DNA of 49,018 bases from the NCBI GenBank assembly GCA_902771225.1, contig CACXWH010000032.1, positions 1 through 49,018 of the forward strand, in the 5' to 3' direction. A program made the translations under genes and the position numbers. This document shows positions 44,002 through 49,018 of the stretch, one piece after another; within the stretch, counting starts at the first letter, position 1; every line of letters starts with the position of its first letter. The stretch is from an uncultured Methanobrevibacter sp. (GTDB lineage Archaea; Methanobacteriota; Methanobacteria; Methanobacteriales; Methanobacteriaceae). Below the pieces are notes generated by a model. That model was not told the DNA's origin and did no database searches. It saw only the letters and a list, made by a program, of their open reading frames with translations.

Positions 44002-45414
44002 TCATCTTAAATTTAGACCTATTAATTTCGTTTTAGTCATTTCATCAACAGCATATTTGATTCCTTCTTTTCCACATCCACTATTTTTAAATCCTCCAAA
44101 CGGCATATTATCTGTTCTGAATGTTGACTGCTTATTTACAAATACTGTTCCTGCTTCAATTTCGTTGGCACACTTTAAAGCATTTCTATAATTTTCTGTA
44201 AATACTCCTGATTGAAGGCCGTATTCTGTTGCATTTGCCATTTTGATTGCTTCATCAACACTCTTCACTTTAATTAATGGTGCAACAGGACCGAATGTTT
44301 CGTTAACGACTATATCCATATCAGGCGTGACTTTGTCAATGACTGTAGCTTCATAAAATGCACCGTTCCTTTTTCCACCAATTAATATTTGAGCTCCGTC
44401 TTTTACAGCATTATTCACTGTTTCTTCAACATGAACAGCGGCTTTTTTGCTGATTAATGTTCCAAGTTGTGTTTTTTTATCCATCGGATTTCCCATTTTA
44501 ATCTTGGATGTCTCTTCAACTAGTTTAGCTTTAAATTCTTCATAAATTCCTTCCTGAACTATTATTCTTTTAACACCCATACAAACCTGACCCGCATTTA
44601 AATATGCTCCATTGATAACTCCTTTTACTGCAGCATCAGTATTTGCATCATCCAAAACGATTAACGGGTCATTTCCACCAAGTTCAAGAGTTACCTTTTT
44701 CATCCCCGCTCTTTGAGATATCATCAATCCGGTCATGACACTTCCGGTAAAGGATATTTTATCAATTTTGGCGGATGCAACCAAAGCATCCCCAACTTCT
44801 GATCCGTATCCTGTGATTACGTTAATGACTCCTTTAGGAAATTCTTCATTTACAAGTTCTGCAAATTTCATGACTGTTAATGGTGCATCAGTTGGTGGTT
44901 TAATAATAACCGTATTTTTTGCGGCAATTGCCGGTGCGATTTTATGAATTGTTAAATTTAAAGGATAATTAAATGGAGTTATTGCAGCCACGACACCCAG
45001 AGGCAGTTTTTGTGTAAATGCAAAAAATCCTTTTCCATTTAATCCCGCATCCAACGGAACGGATTCACCATAAATTCTTTTAGCCTCTTCAGCTGCAAGT
45101 TTTAATGTTTCTATTGATCTGTCGAGTTCCACATAAGATTCATTAATTGGTTTTCCAACTTCTTTTGTCAGTAATTCTGCAAAATCCTCCCGATGTAGCT
45201 TTAGTTTTTCACAAACATTAAATAATTTATTTGATATTTTAAAAGCAGACATTTCCTGCAAATATTTTTTAGCATTATTTGCAGCTTCAATAGCCTTATC
45301 AACATTATTTAAATGAGAAATAGGGACTTTATCTATTACTTCACCATCATAAGGATTTATAACATTCTCATAATCCATATCACTTACATACTCACCGTCA
45401 ATCAACATATCCAT
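44002..45414 (-). CDS. cofA: Lactaldehyde dehydrogenase, CofA-like (aldehyde dehydrogenase family)
   Basis: In methanogens this NAD-dependent enzyme oxidises lactaldehyde to lactate for coenzyme F420 synthesis. The 470-residue protein has the aldehyde dehydrogenase core: TPFNYPLNL, the NAD-binding FTGSVMTG, the LELGGNDP segment with the general-base glutamate, and NAGQVCMG with the catalytic cysteine. A close homolog with this role is known from Methanocaldococcus; function here is inferred from family match. The start is the ATG at 45414; the GTG at 45423 is part of the AAGGTGATA ribosome binding site. Confidence 0.85.
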   Translation of the reverse strand: MDMLIDGEYVSDMDYENVINPYDGEVIDKVPISHLNNVDKAIEAANNAKKYLQEMSAFKISNKLFNVCEKLKLHREDFAELLTKEVGKPINESYVELDRSIETLKLAAEEAKRIYGESVPLDAGLNGKGFFAFTQKLPLGVVAAITPFNYPLNLTIHKIAPAIAAKNTVIIKPPTDAPLTVMKFAELVNEEFPKGVINVITGYGSEVGDALVASAKIDKISFTGSVMTGLMISQRAGMKKVTLELGGNDPLIVLDDANTDAAVKGVINGAYLNAGQVCMGVKRIIVQEGIYEEFKAKLVEETSKIKMGNPMDKKTQLGTLISKKAAVHVEETVNNAVKDGAQILIGGKRNGAFYEATVIDKVTPDMDIVVNETFGPVAPLIKVKSVDEAIKMANATEYGLQSGVFTENYRNALKCANEIEAGTVFVNKQSTFRTDNMPFGGFKNSGCGKEGIKYAVDEMTKTKLIGLNLR

Positions 45415-45464
45415 TTTTATCACCTTGTTAAATTATTTATATTTTAAAATTAAAATATTTCATC

Positions 45465-46037
45465 ATGCAAACAAACAGGTTTGAAACATTTATTGATGCG
45501 ATAATTGCAATTATTATAACTGTGCTTATTTTAAAAATTGCTCAACCAGTAAATCCAACACTATCTGCAATTTGGGACCTGAAAGTTTTTTATATAGCAT
45601 ATTTAATTAGTTTTTTAACTTTATTTAATATTTGGTATACTAATCATAATCTATTCAAAAAAATTGATAATATTGACAATAATGTAGTTTGGATTTACGG
45701 AATTATGACTTTTATCATATCATTAATACCTTATTTTACAACATGGGTTGCATTAAACATTGAAGCAATTCCTGCTGAGACAATGTTCGGATTATTATTT
45801 GTTTCAATCAATATCCTCCATATATTATCAGTAAAAGCAATTTATAAGAGTAATCCATACAATAAAGAATTGCAAAAAGCAGATAAAAATATTTATTATC
45901 AGTTGATTCCGGAAATAATAATATTCATAGGTTTTATTTTAACATATACAATTTATAGGCCTGGAATTTATTTTTCATGTTTAATTGCAATAGTAATGTG
46001 GATATTTATTAGTTGGAGTGAAGACAATGGGGACTGA
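45465..46037 (+). CDS. TMEM175-like (DUF1211) membrane protein, first of a pair
   Basis: A 190-residue membrane protein with about six helices. The first helix starts NRFETFIDAIIAIIITVLIL, the family pattern R-x3-F-x-D-x3-A. The classical family shows FSD at this position, where this protein has FID. Bacterial and archaeal TMEM175 proteins form tetrameric potassium channels. No ribosome binding site is seen. It overlaps its paralog by 11 to 20 bases, depending on that gene's start. Confidence 0.78.
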   Translation: MQTNRFETFIDAIIAIIITVLILKIAQPVNPTLSAIWDLKVFYIAYLISFLTLFNIWYTNHNLFKKIDNIDNNVVWIYGIMTFIISLIPYFTTWVALNIEAIPAETMFGLLFVSINILHILSVKAIYKSNPYNKELQKADKNIYYQLIPEIIIFIGFILTYTIYRPGIYFSCLIAIVMWIFISWSEDNGD

Positions 46038-46590
46038 ACGATTTGAAGCATTAATCGATGCCATTTTAGCAATCATTTTAACCATAATTGTACTTGAAAT
46101 ACCAATGGCTTCAAACGGTAGCTGGGAAGCACTCTTTGAAATACGTTTAGACTTTATAATTTATGCATTAAGCTTTTTAGTAATTTTTAATTTCTGGAAT
46201 TACAACAATAACATTTTCAGCATTGTAAATAAAGTTAACTATAAAGTCATGTGGTATATGGGTTTTTCATTATTCGTATTATCCTTTCTTCCATACCTAA
46301 CAATATTTGTTAGTCAAAATTTTAATTCATTTATTGCACATGCGGCATATGGTATGGATTTTATAATATGTGGGATACTATCCATATTTACAGCAAATGA
46401 ACTTAAAAAATCCGATAAAGGAAATATTGCTCTTCAAGTTGCATTAAGAAACAATAAACCCTTATATTACTCAATATTAATAACAACAATTGGCTTTATA
46501 TTAGGATATTTTTATCCTCCGGCCATTACACTATGCTGTTTAATATCAATTCCCACACTATGGATCTTTTCTAAACATCAAATTAAGTAA
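46027..46590 (+). CDS. TMEM175-like (DUF1211) membrane protein, second of a pair
   Basis: A 187-residue paralog of the preceding gene, also about six helices, starting ERFEALIDAILAIILTIIVLEI. It carries the same FxD change (LID). I use the ATG at 46027, because GGAGTGA lies a few bases upstream and the in-frame GTG at 46018 overlaps that site. The two proteins are similar in layout but diverged in the later helices, so they may form mixed channels. It converges with and overlaps the next gene by 8 bases. Confidence 0.78.
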   Translation: MGTERFEALIDAILAIILTIIVLEIPMASNGSWEALFEIRLDFIIYALSFLVIFNFWNYNNNIFSIVNKVNYKVMWYMGFSLFVLSFLPYLTIFVSQNFNSFIAHAAYGMDFIICGILSIFTANELKKSDKGNIALQVALRNNKPLYYSILITTIGFILGYFYPPAITLCCLISIPTLWIFSKHQIK

Positions 46591-46765
46591 AAATCTCAGA
46601 TATTTCGCTTAACTTACTTTTAAATTCATTTACTTCATTTGACTGTATTTCACCACTTAAATCAGCAATATATGTTTTGTACATGTAAACAGCAAGCAAT
46701 ACAACAACCATAATACCGCCAAATAATAAAATTAATTCAGCTGATACCTGAGCATTATTATCCAT
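46583..46765 (-). CDS. Class III signal peptide (pilin-like) small protein
   Basis: A 60-residue protein beginning MDNNAQVSAELILLFGGIM. Q-x-SAE followed by a hydrophobic stretch is the archaeal class III signal pattern (DUF361). The EppA-type prepilin peptidase cleaves it just before the conserved glutamine. The mature protein would be a hydrophobic helix with a short acidic tail, as in archaeal type IV pilin-like subunits. It overlaps the convergent TMEM175-like gene. A GGTGATTAA site precedes the ATG. Confidence 0.8.
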   Translation of the reverse strand: MDNNAQVSAELILLFGGIMVVVLLAVYMYKTYIADLSGEIQSNEVNEFKSKLSEISEIFT

Positions 46766-46946
46766 TTAATCACCATTATTAATTATAAAAAAGGATTAAA
46801 ATAAGTTTTTTGGTATTATTCCGGCCAATATAACCATTTAAAGTAAATATTATTCCTATGAAGTAAAAAATTTAAAAAACTTTAATGGTGAACAAGACTG
46901 TTGAAATCATAATAAACAGCGTTACATACACAAAAAACACTGATAA

Positions 46947-47404
46947 AAACAGTATGCATCATTAAACATTAACTTGAACAGTGGTGAGTATCTTGTCAGT
47001 GTTGCTGTTGATGATATTGTGGTCAATTCGACCGTATTTATTAAAGCCACTATAGATACTTCAGATGTATTTAAAGTGTTTAGAAATGACACTCAATATT
47101 ATGCAATATTCATTGATGTAAACGGCACCCCAACAGCAAACCCCATGATTTCCTTTAACGTTAATGGTGTTATCTATAACCGGACAACTGATGAAAATGG
47201 AACTGGAAAACTGAATATAAATCTGCCTTCGGGTGAATACATCCTAACCGCTACCAACACTGTAACCGGTGAAAAAATCTCTAAGTCATTAAAGTGCTTT
47301 CTGTTATTGAATCCAGTAATTTAATTAAGTATTTCAGAAATGTTCGCAGTTTATTGTCCGTATACTATACAATATATTTAGTACTTTTAGCTCTTATAGT
47401 ATAA
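46947..47404 (+). pseudogene. Adhesin-like protein fragment, frameshifted
   Basis: The frame from 46947 reads NINLNSGEYLVSVAVDD and then a typical Ig-like repeat (FKVFRNDTQYYAIFIDVNGT, then ISFNVNGVIYNRTTDENGTGKLNINLPSGEYIL). These repeats are characteristic of Methanobrevibacter adhesin-like surface proteins. There is no signal peptide and no proper start. At about 47293 the coding sense moves to another frame (KVLSVIESSNLIKYFRN), which runs on to about 47404. That shift shows decay. It is the leftover of a much larger gene. Confidence 0.75.
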
Positions 47405-47752
47405 TATTATCAGTTCATATAATCATATGTCGAATCAGATACATGCATAATACTTGATGTTAATGTCAATTAAAACAAAAGTAAATTCACAAGTATAATT
47501 TTAATGAAGTGTTCCCAACATTAACGGCAAGGGCATTAAAAATCAATATCTATTTCAACTATGCTACATCAACTTCTTTTCAAAAGTAAGTTTTCATTAA
47601 GAAATGGTCGTCGTTAATGCTAATTCTGATTTGGCTTTAGCTATTGGAACCGTTAATGTTTGAAAGTGAATGAATAATTATGATGGAGGTATTTAAACAA
47701 ATTGTATTTTGAATCTTTCTCTATCAAAAATTCAAAAAGGCAAAGTCAATAT
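47405..47752. other. Degraded intergenic remnant, no intact gene
   Basis: About 350 bases with stops in all frames. Short pieces still look like adhesin repeats (for example a segment near 47520 that reads INGKGIKN in one frame), so this is probably more of the same decayed gene. I see no complete feature. Confidence 0.4.
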
Positions 47753-48166
47753 TTAATGAATTCTTTGTTTTAGATATGCATTGCCAAAATAAGCTGCAAA
47801 CATTCCGGAAATTACTAATAAAAATATCTGATTGCCAATGTAAATATCAAACCAATTTCCTTTCATATAACCCATAAACATAAAGATAATTGGGGATTGC
47901 AATAAAGCAGTTAATACAGCAACAATTAAACCCATAACTATTGCATCAATTGTATCCATATAAGTAGCAAGTATGGCAACGGAAATTATAACTGCCAATG
48001 GAAATGCCAGTACAGTTAATCCGGGGTTTGCGTTAAGACTATACTGGTAAATTGTAAACTGTGTAACATAATAGAGTAGCAAACCTAAAGCTAATGAACA
48101 AATTGACCCTATTAGTGTAAATTTAATAATATCTACTAAATTAAATTCATTTTTGTTAATATTCAT
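47753..48166 (-). CDS. Four-helix membrane protein, unknown
   Basis: A 137-residue protein with four hydrophobic helices (IIKFTLIGSICSLALGLLLYYV, TVLAFPLAVIISVAILATYM, AIVMGLIVAVLTALLQSPII, IFLLVISGMFAAYFGNA). I do not recognise a family. The start is the ATG at 48166, which follows GGTGAAAAA. The longer frame that begins with a TTG at 48214 is rejected because it contains the ribosome binding site. It lies intact inside a zone of decayed genes. Confidence 0.65.
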   Translation of the reverse strand: MNINKNEFNLVDIIKFTLIGSICSLALGLLLYYVTQFTIYQYSLNANPGLTVLAFPLAVIISVAILATYMDTIDAIVMGLIVAVLTALLQSPIIFMFMGYMKGNWFDIYIGNQIFLLVISGMFAAYFGNAYLKQRIH

Positions 48167-48229
48167 TTTTTCACCAACATTAAATTCATTTAATACATTA
48201 AATATTATAATCAATAATATTTATATATA

Positions 48230-48427
48230 ATCGTTTTTCAGATTGAAACGTATGTTTTACAAAATATCAACATCTCCCAACGGCAATTCAGTAACCTTTT
48301 GAGAAACATCAATGACCCCGATACTTATCAGGGTTCTTTAACTTCAGGCAAACGTAATCTAGTTGATTTATTCCAGAAAGAATTGGTAAATAAAAAGAAA
48401 ATTAAGAATACATATGGCAATATTTAG
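48230..48427 (+). pseudogene. Unidentified reading-frame remnant
   Basis: More than 60 codons are open from about 48230 to the TAG at 48427 and encode a plausible protein tail (for example NISQRQFSNLLRNIND, then PDTYQGSLTSGKRNLVDLFQKE), richer in G and C than its surroundings. No start codon or ribosome binding site is present, so it is a 3' remnant. A seven-base inverted repeat (AGTCCAT/ATGGACT, 48426-48442) lies at the stop and may be its terminator. I cannot assign a family. Confidence 0.4.
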
Positions 48428-48636
48428 TCCATAAAATGGACTGTTTTAGACTAACTTATTTAATTGAATAGCGGATTAATTAAATTCAACATAATTACAA
48501 TCTTTCTTGAATTATGGATCCTATTTTCAATTAAATTATAGTTAATGTTACGGACCATTTAATATTTTCTATGGACTTCTCTGAAAATCCAATTATGAGC
48601 ATAATCTATTTTTACAAAATAAGATTATATAAATGA

Positions 48637-48840
48637 TTTTGCCCGTATACATACTCTGATGGTGGTTATGTCAGTGCAGGCGAGGAAGTTAAATTCAACA
48701 TCAACGGCATATTTTATAATAGGCCAACTGACAGTGATGGTGTGGCAAAACTAAACATCAACTTAATGTCTGGCGAATACATTATAACATCAAGTTATAA
48801 TGGCTGCAACATTGCAAATAAAATTACAATAAGGGGTTAA
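48637..48840 (+). pseudogene. Adhesin-like protein C-terminal fragment
   Basis: An open frame of 67 codons with no start. It reads VSAGEEVKFNINGIFYNRPTDSDG and then AKLNINLMSGEYIITSSYNG, the same Ig-like repeat as the 46947 fragment, and ends with TAA. The terminator after it shows that this was the real 3' end of an adhesin-like gene. The two fragments may come from one ancestral gene or from two. Confidence 0.7.
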
Positions 48841-48867
48841 ATATTAACCCCCACCTTATTTTTTTAA
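48833..48867 (+). terminator. Intrinsic terminator after the adhesin remnant
   Basis: GGGGTTAA (48833-48840) pairs with TTAACCCC (48844-48851), loop ATA, followed by a T run. It overlaps the stop codon of the fragment. Confidence 0.65.
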
Positions 48868-48901
48868 TAACACCCACCAATATTTACATTTTAAAAAGAT
48901 T

Positions 48902-49018
48902 TCAAAATCCTCCAGTAAGCATTGAAGCTCCAAAAGTGGATATCATATAAAATATTCCATATGACACCACAACAATTGGAACGGAAAACTTTATACCCTT
49001 TTTAAAATTACCATACAT
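48902..49018 (-). CDS. C-terminal end of a membrane protein, partial at window edge
   Basis: On the minus strand the last 38 codons before a TGA stop read NFKKGIKFSVPIVVVSYGIF followed by YMISTFGASMLTGGF. This is a hydrophobic helix like the end of a permease. The frame begins exactly at the window edge with ATG, but it is probably the tail of a longer gene to the right. The family cannot be named from this much. Confidence 0.5.
   Translation of the reverse strand: MYGNFKKGIKFSVPIVVVSYGIFYMISTFGASMLTGGF

Noticed and set aside
45415-45423. GTG starts overlapping the ribosome binding site (here, and also at 2052, 28199 and 41427)
   Set aside because: In each case the GTG lies inside a GGTGAT- or GTGAT-type motif and an ATG follows within three codons, so the ATG is taken as the start.
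1-49018. CRISPR array, rRNA or replication origin
   Set aside because: No series of spaced direct repeats, no rRNA-like sequence, and no cluster of origin-type repeats next to an orc1/cdc6 gene was seen.

Overview
The window reads as a methanogenic archaeon of the order Methanobacteriales, most likely Methanobrevibacter (gut or rumen type). The DNA is very AT-rich. Archaeal information-processing genes are present: TFB, Gar1, archaeal DnaG, TiaS and a Thg1-like enzyme. There is a complete A-type ATP synthase operon and a CofA-type lactaldehyde dehydrogenase (coenzyme F420 branch). Adhesin-like protein remnants, GGTGAT-type ribosome binding sites and TATA-box promoters fit the same picture. 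The species cannot be fixed from this sequence alone.

Layout. 1-565 has no gene but holds a hairpin resembling the right end of an IS200/IS605-type element. 566-7319: UMP kinase, TatD nuclease, a zinc-ribbon membrane protein, a YbjQ-type pair, a TauE/SafE exporter, an unknown membrane protein and a GT2/GT-B fusion glycosyltransferase. 7358-9462 (minus): RraA-like protein, Gar1 and TFB. 9463-10250 is a long gene-free stretch before dnaG. 10251-15626: dnaG, an archaeal glutamate synthase, bioY, a DUF1284 protein, tRNA-Gln(TTG) and an ATP-grasp enzyme. 15609-24589 (minus): the A1Ao ATP synthase operon in the order H-I-K-E-C-F-A-B-D, followed by a 49-residue membrane protein. 24765-25977: small unknown proteins.

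25984-33473 (minus) is the most interesting block. Two tandem copies of a DUF3100 plus 165-residue membrane-protein pair are followed by MmgE/PrpD, a TIM-barrel-like protein, a class I fumarase alpha-type hydratase, a short citrate-synthase/citryl-CoA-lyase-like enzyme and a nitroreductase. I infer a carboxylate import and interconversion module with no assigned pathway.

33680-45414: TiaS, an HTH regulator, a TIM-barrel-like unknown, another YbjQ protein, SerA, a JAMM-domain protein, Thg1-like, NadX, PRC-barrel, a tRNA-binding protein, a membrane-anchored M14-like peptidase and CofA. 45465-46765: a TMEM175-like pair and a class III signal peptide protein. 46766-49018 is a degraded zone with adhesin-like pseudogene fragments, an unidentified reading-frame remnant, one intact membrane protein and a gene that runs off the window.

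Two sequence-level oddities stand out. The ATP synthase rotor subunit lacks its fourth helix. Three minus-strand genes (TFB, TiaS and the 36328-37122 gene) have no ATG/GTG/TTG where conserved coding begins, although two have Shine-Dalgarno-like motifs close by.
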